DNA from: Adlercreutzia equolifaciens DSM 19450
Lineage (GTDB): Bacteria > Actinomycetota > Coriobacteriia > Coriobacteriales > Eggerthellaceae
Assembly (NCBI RefSeq): GCF_000478885.1
Contig: NC_022567.1
Span: 2,604,001-2,668,000 of the forward strand
Length of the DNA stretch: 64,000 nucleotides
Direction: 5' to 3'
Part shown: positions 40,896-48,928 of the stretch, one piece after another
Position numbering within the stretch: position 1 is the stretch's first letter
Layout: each line of letters opens with the position of its first letter
Made by a program: the position numbers and the translations under genes
Notes under the pieces: model-generated
Told to the model about the DNA's origin: nothing
Seen by the model: only the letters and a program-made list of their open reading frames with translations
The model's database searches: none

Positions 40896-41059
40896 ATGGC
40901 AAGTTTTTTGAGGATTTCGACCTTATAGCTGGCCGTATTCCCTTGAAAAACCGAAGCTCGCTCCGGGAAGAGCCTAATGCTATCGTTTATCGACAGTTTA
41001 CTAGGATAGCTTGATCTGCCATCGCCTTGTAACGTCGAAACCCTCGGAAAACTTGCCAT
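40896..41059. repeat. Inverted-repeat element B (25-bp ends)
   Basis: ATGGCAAGTTTTTTGAGGAT at 40896 pairs with the inverted copy ending CTCGGAAAACTTGCCAT at 41059 (22 of 25 end positions, plus one more base pair outside). It shares the end motif with element A at 39256-39396, while the interiors look unrelated. No gene lies inside the 164 bases. Confidence 0.65.
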
Positions 41060-41091
41060 AAAGAGAAGACCAAAATTGCACGCGGCCCCTC

Positions 41092-41340
41092 CAGAGCTTC
41101 GGGCGCAGCTCGCCAAACGGATGCGGCCAGCCGAGCGGGTGAGGCTCGCCAAGGAAGTGAGGCTCGCTAGGCGGATGCGGCCGAGCGGGTGAGGCTCGCT
41201 AGGCACATGCGACCAGCCGAGCGGGTGAGGCTCGCCAAGGGGGTGCAGCTCGCTAAACGGATGCGACTCGCTAGGCGGGCGCGACCAGCCGAGCGGGTGC
41301 GACTCGCTAAGCGGATGCGACCAGCCGAGCGGACGTCGGC
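41092..41340. repeat. GC-rich minisatellite
   Basis: About 250 bases of imperfect tandem repeats with a 15-18-bp basic unit, alternating forms of CGAGCGGGTGAGGCTCGC, CAAACGGATGCGGCCAGC and CTAGGCGGATGCGACCAG. Every frame reads as a low-complexity repeat, so coding is unlikely. It lies just downstream of the APC permease operon. Confidence 0.75.
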
Positions 41341-41367
41341 AGGATAGCAAAGCGCCCAGGCAGCAAA

Positions 41368-41407
41368 AGGCGGGGCGGCCGCGCAATCTCGCGCGAACGC
41401 CCCGCCT
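41368..41407 (-). terminator. Terminator of the C45/C1B/APC operon
   Basis: AGGCGGGGCG and CGCCCCGCCT pair perfectly over 10 bp, with an inner CGCGC/GCGCG stem. Read leftward, the stem is followed by TTTTGC. It lies 51 bases past the last permease gene. Confidence 0.7.
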
Positions 41408-41458
41408 TTGAGGTTTCCGGACAAGCAGCTTGCCTCTGATTGCGCGATTGGCAATCCC

Positions 41459-42976
41459 CTACCCGAGGTTGATCTGGCGATGCAGGACGCGGGTCAGCAC
41501 CAGGTAGTAGGCGATGCCGATGAGGATGAACACCACGCCCGTCACCAGGGCCACGGTGCCCACGGACATCAGAATCGCGAAGCACACCAGCGCGCCGAGC
41601 GCCGGGAACACCAGGTGCATGAACACGGCCTTTGCGCCCGAACGCTGCTTCAGCTGGAACCAGCAGAACACGATGACCGACACGTTCAGCATCACATAGG
41701 TGGACAGCGCGCCGAAGTTCGAGATCTTCACCACGGTGTTCATGTCGATGCCGCTGAAATGGAAGAGCAGCGTCAGCACCACGGACAGGGCGATGATGAA
41801 GATGACGGCGTTCAACGGCGAGTTCGTGCGCTTGTTCATCTTGGCCATGAACTTCGGCAGGCAGCCGCCATTGGCCATGGTGAACATGACGAAGGCGATG
41901 GAGTTCTGCTGCGCGATAGCGGTGAACACGCCCTGGGCCAGCGCCACGCCCACGGCGCACACGATCATGAGCCAGGGACCGGCGGCCATCTTGGCCACGG
42001 CGTAGAACGCGTTGTCAGTGTTGCCGGCAAAGGCCGCGCCCGACGGATCGATGCACGTGGCGATGAAGCACTGCAGCGCGTACAGCACGCACAGCACGAT
42101 GGCCATGACCATCATGGCGCGCGACGGCCCGTGCTTGGGATCCTTCGCCTCTTGGGTCAGCGTGGCGATGGCGCCGAAGCCCACGTAGGACATCACGGCC
42201 AGCGACACAGCGGACATGGTGCCGCCGAACTCGAACTTGGCGGGGTTGAACAGGTTGGTCGGCGAGAAATTCGCGCTCTCGGGATGCTGCACGACGAACA
42301 TCACGCCGCACACGACGAACAGCGCGAGAATCGCCAGCTGGGCTACCAGCGCCACCTTGTTCACCACCATGGCGGTCTTCATGCCGATAAGCGACACGAT
42401 GGCCACAATAATGAGGAACCCGAAGCACAGAGCCAGAATCGGCACATCCGGCAGCATACTGTGGATGGCGATAGCGGCGATGAGGTACACCATGGCCGGG
42501 CTTACCAAGTACTGCAACAGCATCAGCCAGCCGGCGATGAAGCCGGGCAGCTTACCGAACACGTGGCTCACATAGGTGAAGATAGAGCCCGAAGACGGGA
42601 AATGCTGAATCATGATGCCGAAGGAGAACACCGAGAACAGCACGGCCACGAACCCGATGAGGAACGCGAGCGTGGGCATGCCGCCGGAGTCGGCGAACAC
42701 GCCGCCGTAAACGGCCATGGGCGAGATAGGCACCATGGTGATGAGGCCCCATACCACCATGTCCTTCACGGTAAGGGTCGCCTTGAAGTCGTCGCCGGCG
42801 TTCTGCTGGGTGGCCACGGTCGGCTTCGTCACTTTCTTCCCGTTGTTTTCCGGCATGGAGAGGCGAGCGGTCGTGGCGTCATCGGAGACGCCCTTCGCCG
42901 CACCGGACGCGGCCGTGGCTACGGCTACGGGAGCCTTCGGCGGCGCGCCCGCGTTTGTCTTTCCGTTTGCACTCAT
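41459..42976 (-). CDS. APC-family amino acid permease
   Basis: A 505-residue integral membrane protein; the start MSANGKTNAGAPPKAPVAVA follows AAAGAGGTG. A hydrophilic N-terminal tail of about 70 residues precedes twelve helices. The first reads VVWGLITMVPISPMAVYGGV and contains the unwound GxxxP-type substrate segment, and SYVGFGAIATLTQEAKDPKH after helix 6 is the APC signature. The substrate is probably an amino acid or amine. It is the last gene of a four-gene leftward operon with a second permease and two hydrolases, so it may import or exchange the products they release. Confidence 0.92.
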   Translation of the reverse strand: MSANGKTNAGAPPKAPVAVATAASGAAKGVSDDATTARLSMPENNGKKVTKPTVATQQNAGDDFKATLTVKDMVVWGLITMVPISPMAVYGGVFADSGGMPTLAFLIGFVAVLFSVFSFGIMIQHFPSSGSIFTYVSHVFGKLPGFIAGWLMLLQYLVSPAMVYLIAAIAIHSMLPDVPILALCFGFLIIVAIVSLIGMKTAMVVNKVALVAQLAILALFVVCGVMFVVQHPESANFSPTNLFNPAKFEFGGTMSAVSLAVMSYVGFGAIATLTQEAKDPKHGPSRAMMVMAIVLCVLYALQCFIATCIDPSGAAFAGNTDNAFYAVAKMAAGPWLMIVCAVGVALAQGVFTAIAQQNSIAFVMFTMANGGCLPKFMAKMNKRTNSPLNAVIFIIALSVVLTLLFHFSGIDMNTVVKISNFGALSTYVMLNVSVIVFCWFQLKQRSGAKAVFMHLVFPALGALVCFAILMSVGTVALVTGVVFILIGIAYYLVLTRVLHRQINLG

Positions 42977-43050
42977 TGAGAACACCTCTTTTACCCTCGA
43001 GGGGGCCGCGCCGCCCGCACATCCTGCGGCGCGACCCCCTTCCGAACTAC

Positions 43051-45348
43051 TTACTTAGAAGACCCCTTGGCAGCACCGGCGCCGTCGGCACCTGCCGCAC
43101 CGGCAGCGCCGTCGGCAGCATCGCCGCCCTTGGTCGCGCCCGCATCCGCGGCGGAACCAGCGGCCTTCTCAGGCGCAGCCGCCGCCTCAGCGCCAGCCTC
43201 GCGCGCAGCCTTGCGCGCCTGGTCGGCCGCGGCCTTGGCCTCCTTCACCTCGCGGCGAGCGGACGCCAAATCGCTGTCGGCTTCCACCTGCTGCTCGAGC
43301 GCCTCGGCAGCCACCGCCTCGGCATGGGCCTTGTCCTGCGAGGACTTCTCGGCCGCCAGGGCTGCCGCTTCGGCAGCAGCCGCTCGCTTGGCGTCGGCCA
43401 CCGGGTCGCGCGGCACCGGTTCGGCAGCCACCTCATCAGCAGGCGCCGCCGGCACTTTCGCATCAAGCCGCACGGGTTCGGTGCCTTCCACGGGAACCGT
43501 CTGAGTCGCCTTCTTCAGACCCACCGTGGCCGACGTGCCGATACCGGCCTTCTCCGAAATCATCGCCGGCTGGCTTAGGGGGATGGCACCCAGCGCGCCG
43601 ATGGACGTACCGCTGGTCTTCACCGGGTGGTTCATGGCCGCAGGATCGTCGCCGGCCTCAATAGCCGGAGAGGACGGATGATGCTTGCCCGGCACGTACT
43701 CGTCGGGAAGCACGATCTGCTCGTTGGGGTTCCACAGCTTCTTGATGGGCATGCCCATGGGGTTCTGGCCCTCGCTCATCAGCTCGGACGGCACGTTGGA
43801 CAGAACCTTCTGGGGCTTCTTCAAACCCTCGATCTGCCAGGTGAACGGCGCGAACACATTGTTCGGGTCGGCCCAATGATGGCGCTTGGAGGCCTGGTAC
43901 ACGCCGAAGCAAATGGCGAAGGTAACAACGATGATGGCCACGATAACCACCACGTAGGTCACCGGACTGCCCACTTCCTCGGCTACCTGGGCCGGCGGGA
44001 TAATGGCCAGCACGATGCCGAACAGGCAGGCCAGAAGACCAAGGCCGGCCACAAGCCACGCGCCCACGTTACCGCCGGGCACCTTGAACAGACGCGGACG
44101 GTTCGGCTGGTCGTGACGCAGCTTCAAGAACGAGACGAACATCAACACGTAGTACATCATGTAGAGGATGGTGATGGCCTGGGTGATGAGCACGACGAAG
44201 CCCTCGATGTTCGGAATGAGGAAGCAAAGGAAGGCAATGAGGGTCATGAACGTCATCTGCAGGTACATAAGGCGGCTCGGCATGCCGTGCTTGTTGGAGT
44301 TCTGCAGCACCTTCGGCAAAAAGCCGGAGCGACCGGCCTGGCCGAGCATGAACGAGGGGCCGGCCATGTTGGTGACGAGCGACGCCATGGAAGCGCCGAG
44401 GCCGACCCACACGAAGGCCACGTAAATCCACGGGCAGTTGAACGTGGCGCCGAGGATCTTATAGGTCTGGTACAGGCCGTAGACCAAGTTCATGTCGGAT
44501 TTCGGCGTGACGATGGCGATGCACACGGTACCAGCGATGAAGATGATCAGCGTCAGGATCATGGCGATGAAGATGGACAGCGGGAATTCCTTCTGCGGCT
44601 TCTTCAGCTGCTTGATGTGGGCAGCGTTCATATCGATGCCCGCGAAGCTGAAGAACACACCGGCGGCCAGGGCCAGGTTGGTGAGGCTGAAGCCGTCAGC
44701 GAAGGGATTGAACGCCTCCGGCGTGGGAGTCACGTTGGACACGTTGCCCTGGGCGAGCCACACCACCGTGAAAATGACGATGAACGCCAGCGGGATGAAC
44801 GTGCCGATGATGACACCATACTTGGTCAGGCGGGCGAAGGCCTTCACGCCCTTGGTGGACAGGAAGGTCAGGCCCCAGTAGTAGGCCAGCCACGCCAGAA
44901 TGATGAAGAACTGGTTCTCCGGATGGTTCATGAACTGCACGGCCCAGTCCCAATCAGGCGTGTAGAAGCCGATGGTGGCCGATGCCGACGCAACGCCCAT
45001 ACCGAAGTTGATGGAGGTCTGGAACCACAGGATGAGCAGGCACGTAAATGCCAGTCCGGGGCCCATAGCCTCGCCGACCCAGCGGAAGATGCCGCCGCGC
45101 TGGCCCCAGCCGGAAGCCAGCTCGGCCGCCACCAAACCGGTGGGCAGGAAAAACACCAGAGCGCCGATGATGAAGAGCGTGACGGAGGACAGCCCGTAAT
45201 AAGCCTGCTGGACGTCGTTGGCGACGCTGCCGATGATGGTCACGTTCATCATGACCAGAGCCATCAGGCTGATATAGGTTCCACTGCTGGCCTTCGCTGC
45301 GCCCTTCGCCGGCGCTTTGGCCGCATGAGTTGTAGTTTGGGAGCTCAT
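43051..45348 (-). CDS. APC-family permease with a long cytosolic tail
   Basis: A 765-residue protein. Residues 25-500 are a 12-helix APC transporter of the glutamate:GABA antiporter type (MALVMMNVTIIGSVANDVQQ; LAAGVFFSFAGIDMNAAHIK; WVGLGASMASLVTNMAGPSF). About 265 further residues are predicted cytosolic: a stretch ending MGMPIKKLWNPNEQIVLPDE, then an Ala/Glu/Lys-rich coiled coil (ARREVKEAKAAADQARKAAR) and a Gly/Ala tail. The usual family length is about 500, so the tail is unusual. It is probably an exchanger of an amino acid against its product. Third gene of the operon; ribosome site GAGGGG. Confidence 0.9.
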   Translation of the reverse strand: MSSQTTTHAAKAPAKGAAKASSGTYISLMALVMMNVTIIGSVANDVQQAYYGLSSVTLFIIGALVFFLPTGLVAAELASGWGQRGGIFRWVGEAMGPGLAFTCLLILWFQTSINFGMGVASASATIGFYTPDWDWAVQFMNHPENQFFIILAWLAYYWGLTFLSTKGVKAFARLTKYGVIIGTFIPLAFIVIFTVVWLAQGNVSNVTPTPEAFNPFADGFSLTNLALAAGVFFSFAGIDMNAAHIKQLKKPQKEFPLSIFIAMILTLIIFIAGTVCIAIVTPKSDMNLVYGLYQTYKILGATFNCPWIYVAFVWVGLGASMASLVTNMAGPSFMLGQAGRSGFLPKVLQNSNKHGMPSRLMYLQMTFMTLIAFLCFLIPNIEGFVVLITQAITILYMMYYVLMFVSFLKLRHDQPNRPRLFKVPGGNVGAWLVAGLGLLACLFGIVLAIIPPAQVAEEVGSPVTYVVVIVAIIVVTFAICFGVYQASKRHHWADPNNVFAPFTWQIEGLKKPQKVLSNVPSELMSEGQNPMGMPIKKLWNPNEQIVLPDEYVPGKHHPSSPAIEAGDDPAAMNHPVKTSGTSIGALGAIPLSQPAMISEKAGIGTSATVGLKKATQTVPVEGTEPVRLDAKVPAAPADEVAAEPVPRDPVADAKRAAAAEAAALAAEKSSQDKAHAEAVAAEALEQQVEADSDLASARREVKEAKAAADQARKAAREAGAEAAAAPEKAAGSAADAGATKGGDAADGAAGAAGADGAGAAKGSSK

Positions 45349-45526
45349 AGTTACCCCTCACGAAAGGGCCCGGCGGGGCGGGCTTTCCTTCCCGGGACGT
45401 CATTCCCGGAAAAGGCACCCCGCCGGACAGCGGATAGTTGCCGCGCGCGACTTGCACAAGCCGCCCGCAAGGGCCGACCTTGGGGCATCCCGTGCGGAAC
45501 CCCTGCGGCCGGCGCCCGATTGCCGC

Positions 45527-46873
45527 TTAGGCGGAAACCGGGTTGAAGGTGTTCCAGAACGGCCACACGATGGGATCGGAGTCCAGCGCCTTCTGCATCT
45601 CGGGGCTCAGGCGATCCTTGCGGATGGCCACCTCGTAGACGAAGTTGTCGAACCACTCGTCGCTGCAGACGAAGTAGCCGTTGTTGCCAGTCTTCATGCC
45701 GTGGTTCTCGGTGCCCCAGGAGTTCTCGATCTTCCACTTCGTGGGCTTGCCGTCCTTGATATCGACGCCGGCGATGGTCATGGCGTGGGTCGGCAGGCTC
45801 TCGTGGGTGGCGAAGCGCTCGGCCTTGTTCATGGTGAACTTCACGCCGAACATGGCCTCAAGGTCGTACAGATCGAAGTCCATGACGCCGGCATTGCGAT
45901 CGCAGTGCTGCAGCACATCGGAGCCGAACCAGACAGGCTCGCCGTCCTTCAGCGAGTCGATGACGTAACCCTTCAGCTCCTCCATCGGCACGTTCAGGTA
46001 CAGATTGCGACGCTCGGGGATCTGATCGGAATCCTGGATGGCGTACATGCGGCCGTAGGGCTTGTCGTCGCCGGGCACGTTGATGACGCCGATGTAGTCG
46101 TCCAAGTTGATGGGCACGTACTTCTTCAGGAACTCCAACGGGGTGATGCCGAGGTCAGCATGGTAGTGGCCCTTGGCATCGTTGTAGGTGAAGTCGAACT
46201 TCTGCACCGGCTCACCGAAGCACACGGCCAGCACGCGGTACACCTCGTTGAGCATTTCCTCCTGGACGGCCTTCGTGTCCTTGTCCTCCTGGGCCATGGT
46301 GCGCAGCTTCAGGGCGTCCTGGCGCAGCAGGTGCGAGAGCACCGTGTTCAGCTCGGCGGTGTTGTTGGTGCAGTGGGTCTCGGCCTGGGCCTCGTGCGGC
46401 ACAACGCCGTACTTCTTCACCAGGGCGCATACCATATCCCAATCGCCGCCGTCGGCCATGGGCGTCGTGAACAGCCAGTCGACCTCGCGGTCATCCAGCG
46501 GCTTGTCAGCCGTGGCCACCGCGTGCTCGAGGAACCAAGCAGCGCGCTCAAGCTTGTTGAAGAACGCCAGGTAGGCCTGGGACAACTCGAAGGTGCCCTT
46601 CGGCAGATCCAGCTCCTTCTCAATGTGGAAGCGCAGCACGTTTAAGCAGGCGAACATCCAGCAGCGGCCCGACATCTTCTGGTTGGCCACGGCCTGGTCG
46701 TCCACGTCGATGGAAAACGCGAAGTTCTTGGGGCTCATGCGCTTGAGCACCTCCACGCTTTCCGCCGACTCCAGAATGCCGTTCTTGGTCACCGCACGCT
46801 GGGCCACGTGCTGGGTTTCGGCCTTCTTGTAGGATTCGGCCATCTTCGCGATTTGTTCCTTTGAGATTTCCAT
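45527..46873 (-). CDS. pepC: Aminopeptidase C / bleomycin hydrolase (C1B)
   Basis: A 448-residue cytosolic cysteine aminopeptidase. The catalytic triad is visible: Gln65 and Cys71 in QKMSGRCWMFACLN, His363 in PTHAMTIAGVD, and Asn384 in KIENSWG. It has the normal PepC length and C-terminal region, and no signal peptide. PepC forms hexamers and trims peptides from the N-terminus; it also hydrolyses some amides. It is the second gene of the operon, 87 bases after the C45 hydrolase, and feeds the permease-linked system with amino acids. Confidence 0.95.
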   Translation of the reverse strand: MEISKEQIAKMAESYKKAETQHVAQRAVTKNGILESAESVEVLKRMSPKNFAFSIDVDDQAVANQKMSGRCWMFACLNVLRFHIEKELDLPKGTFELSQAYLAFFNKLERAAWFLEHAVATADKPLDDREVDWLFTTPMADGGDWDMVCALVKKYGVVPHEAQAETHCTNNTAELNTVLSHLLRQDALKLRTMAQEDKDTKAVQEEMLNEVYRVLAVCFGEPVQKFDFTYNDAKGHYHADLGITPLEFLKKYVPINLDDYIGVINVPGDDKPYGRMYAIQDSDQIPERRNLYLNVPMEELKGYVIDSLKDGEPVWFGSDVLQHCDRNAGVMDFDLYDLEAMFGVKFTMNKAERFATHESLPTHAMTIAGVDIKDGKPTKWKIENSWGTENHGMKTGNNGYFVCSDEWFDNFVYEVAIRKDRLSPEMQKALDSDPIVWPFWNTFNPVSA

Positions 46874-46960
46874 AATCTATGCTCCTTATCCTCGATTGGT
46901 TAGCGATGATCTATATGGAAGGAACGCGGCGCCGTGGAAAAGCGCCGGTTCGAATTCCCT

Positions 46961-48319
46961 TTAGTTGAAGAGCGTCCAAGGCTGAGTCGGGCGATCTTCC
47001 AGGTAGCCGTCCATCCACTTCCACAGCGGGTGCTGGTCCATGAAGTCGCGGGCGTTGAACTCCACGCCGTCGGCGCGGCCGTAGCGGCCCCACATCTTCA
47101 GGTGCTTCACGTCGTCGGGGCCAGCGGCCTTGGCGTCGCAGGAGCCGGCCGGGTAGAACGGGATGTTCCACACGGCATCGGGGTCGTCGGCGTAGTACTG
47201 CGGATCCACGTCGTAGTGGGCACAGATGTCGCGGCTCGACGGGCAGTTGTAGCCGAGATACACGTCGTAGGTGTCGGCGAGCATCTTCTTCACGACTTCC
47301 AGGTCGATCTTGCCGTAGTACTGATCGATGAGTTCCATCCAGCGCTGGCGACGGGCACCGGTCTGCTGGCGCGGGTCGTTGAAGCCGTTGTCCTTGCACT
47401 CCAGGTTGCGGATGCGCGGATCGAACACGGCGTTGCAGCCGAAGTACGCGCCGTCGAAGGTGCGCTCGAGGCTCGTGAATTCCAAGCCCTGCTCGAAGCG
47501 GGCGATCTCGCCGGTATTGTGATCGGCGATGAGCCAGGCGTTGGCGTAGCCGCCGTTGTTGCCTTTGTTCAGGCGCTCGACGAACTCGTCGATGGTGGCC
47601 GCGTACTGCACGGCGTCGCGGATGCGCACCCACTCGGGCATGCCCGCATCGTCGTAGCGGTCGAAGCCGGCGAGCGTGGTCTCGGTGATGTTCAGGCCCG
47701 CGGCGGTCACGTAGAAGTCGGTCATGGACGACAGCATGCACGGCGCCGAGGCTTGCATGATGAAGGCGTAGCCGTCATCGGGCTCCACGCGTTTGCAAAC
47801 GTTGAAGTACTGGCCGCTCCAGAACTCGTCGAAGCTCTCGTGGCCCAGGTAGGGCTTGCCGTCCACCGTGGCTGAGCCAGTGGCCACGATGGCGGAGCAG
47901 TGCTCCTTGCGGTGGGTCTTCATGAGCGGGCGGCTCATGACCTTGCCGGCGTTTTGCGGCCACCAGTAGCCGGTGATCTCCATCCAGTCGTTCCAGGCGA
48001 TCATGTCGTCGGTGGTGGTGGGAATGCCCGCCGCCGTCAGGCCCTCGGCCATGCCGCGCAGCTCTTCGAGCCAGCGGGTGGGAATCTTGTCGCGGTGCAA
48101 CTTCAGCGCCTGCTCGGCGAACCACTCGTAGGTCATGCCGAAGGTTTCCAGGGTCATGAACTTGTACACGCGCAGGGCGTCTTGGTACTCGTCGGCCAGA
48201 AGGTAGCCCTCCTGGAAGCCGCACTCGTAGGGGGTGCCCTTCACCTTGATATGCTGCCAGCCGTTGATCTTCTGCAGCTGAGCGTGATCGATAATTGATT
48301 GCTGCTCTTGAGTGACCAT
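46961..48319 (-). CDS. C45-type Ntn-hydrolase (acyltransferase/phospholipase B-like)
   Basis: A 452-residue protein. Residues 20-135 form an N-terminal segment (IKVKGTPYECGFQEGYLLAD), then EHCSAIVATGSATVDGKPYL begins the Ntn-hydrolase core with Cys141 as the expected autoprocessed nucleophile. LITE-like (GLNITETTLAGF) and NAWLIADHNTGEIARFEQGL strands follow. The family includes penicillin acyl-CoA acyltransferase and phospholipase-B-like amidases that cut N-acyl bonds. No signal peptide is seen, so action is in the cytosol. First gene of the operon, ribosome site AAAGGAAG. Hydrolysis of an imported acyl-amino acid or peptide amide is the most economical role; the substrate is unknown. Confidence 0.85.
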   Translation of the reverse strand: MVTQEQQSIIDHAQLQKINGWQHIKVKGTPYECGFQEGYLLADEYQDALRVYKFMTLETFGMTYEWFAEQALKLHRDKIPTRWLEELRGMAEGLTAAGIPTTTDDMIAWNDWMEITGYWWPQNAGKVMSRPLMKTHRKEHCSAIVATGSATVDGKPYLGHESFDEFWSGQYFNVCKRVEPDDGYAFIMQASAPCMLSSMTDFYVTAAGLNITETTLAGFDRYDDAGMPEWVRIRDAVQYAATIDEFVERLNKGNNGGYANAWLIADHNTGEIARFEQGLEFTSLERTFDGAYFGCNAVFDPRIRNLECKDNGFNDPRQQTGARRQRWMELIDQYYGKIDLEVVKKMLADTYDVYLGYNCPSSRDICAHYDVDPQYYADDPDAVWNIPFYPAGSCDAKAAGPDDVKHLKMWGRYGRADGVEFNARDFMDQHPLWKWMDGYLEDRPTQPWTLFN

Positions 48320-48527
48320 TGTCGTCTTCCTTTCCAGGTGCGCCGGGGCAGTCGGGCGTGCGGAGCCGTTCTTTTCGAGCCGCCCCGCGAGCGAGCTTCA
48401 ACGCACGAACTCGCGGATTCGTGATATATCCTGCGCTCTTGCTCGGCGTTTTGGTGACGGGGGCGGTTTTCGTTGCTGCGCCGTTATAGATTAGTTTTCC
48501 GCTGATTTTCTAAGTTCTAGCTGGGTG
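48320..48527. other. Upstream region of the C45 operon
   Basis: These bases hold the leader of the leftward C45 operon; no gene or clear promoter boxes are recognised. With the next two entries it makes a 609-base gap free of intact genes. Confidence 0.35.
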
Positions 48528-48575
48528 TTTCCCGAGGCCGTCAGCAGGGACGACTTCTCGCTGTACGAGGGGTAA
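48528..48575 (+). pseudogene. Fragment of a rubredoxin gene (3' end)
   Basis: The reading PEAVSRDDFSLYEG and TAA at 48573 matches the C-terminus of rubredoxin (VGKDDFSLYTE). The 18 bases 48549-48566 are identical to 39105-39122 in the intact gene, and flanking bases are similar. The cysteine motifs are absent. It is a leftover of a second rubredoxin copy. Confidence 0.6.
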
Positions 48576-48686
48576 GCTCCGCTTCGCAACTTGCTCCTTG
48601 CAAGAATGAATGTACAAGGCAACTCCTTGCAAGAGCGTGTGCACTGGGGTAGCTCCGCGAGAATACGCGTTCCTTCCTCGGCCTTA

Positions 48687-48816
48687 AGCCACAAAAGAAC
48701 GGTTTTGCCGTGACAACCGTTCATTTGTGGCTACCTTCTTCCCGAATTTATCGCTTTTCATTATAGTAATAGCCGCAAAATCGCCCTTTTTACGTAAAGG
48801 ACGTGATTTTGCGGCT
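48687..48816. repeat. Paired 46-bp hairpin element, copy 2
   Basis: Two 46-bp hairpins (48687-48732 and 48771-48816) lie 38 bases apart. The first has arms AGCCACAAA/TTTGTGGCT with an inner GAACGGTT/AACCGTTC; the second has perfect 12-bp arms AGCCGCAAAATC/GATTTTGCGGCT, followed by AGCTTTTTAAGC. The unit matches copy 1 (26333-26461) in hairpin length, end bases, spacing and, when inverted, in sequence. It sits upstream of both flanking genes, so it is not a simple terminator. Confidence 0.75.
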
Positions 48817-48928
48817 AGCTTTTTAAGCTGTTGCTGCACCATTTTCCTCTTGCTCTTTTTTGTGCAGTTGATAGACTGAGCAGTGGCTGGCACTGGAATC
48901 CCGACCCACGCAATTCCAAGGGGGAGCC

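Noticed and set aside
41092..41340. A repeat protein gene on either strand in the minisatellite
   Set aside because: Frames are open only because of the repeat composition; no start with a ribosome site and no unique flanking domain.
41408..42979. A 523-codon open frame on the plus strand opposite the APC permease
   Set aside because: It is rich in His, Gly, Glu and Arg as expected for the antisense of a GC-rich membrane protein gene; it has no ribosome site or recognisable domain.
43627..45546. A 639-codon plus-strand frame opposite the second APC permease
   Set aside because: Same antisense pattern (His/Asp/Gly-rich) over a well-supported transporter gene; an artefact of codon bias.
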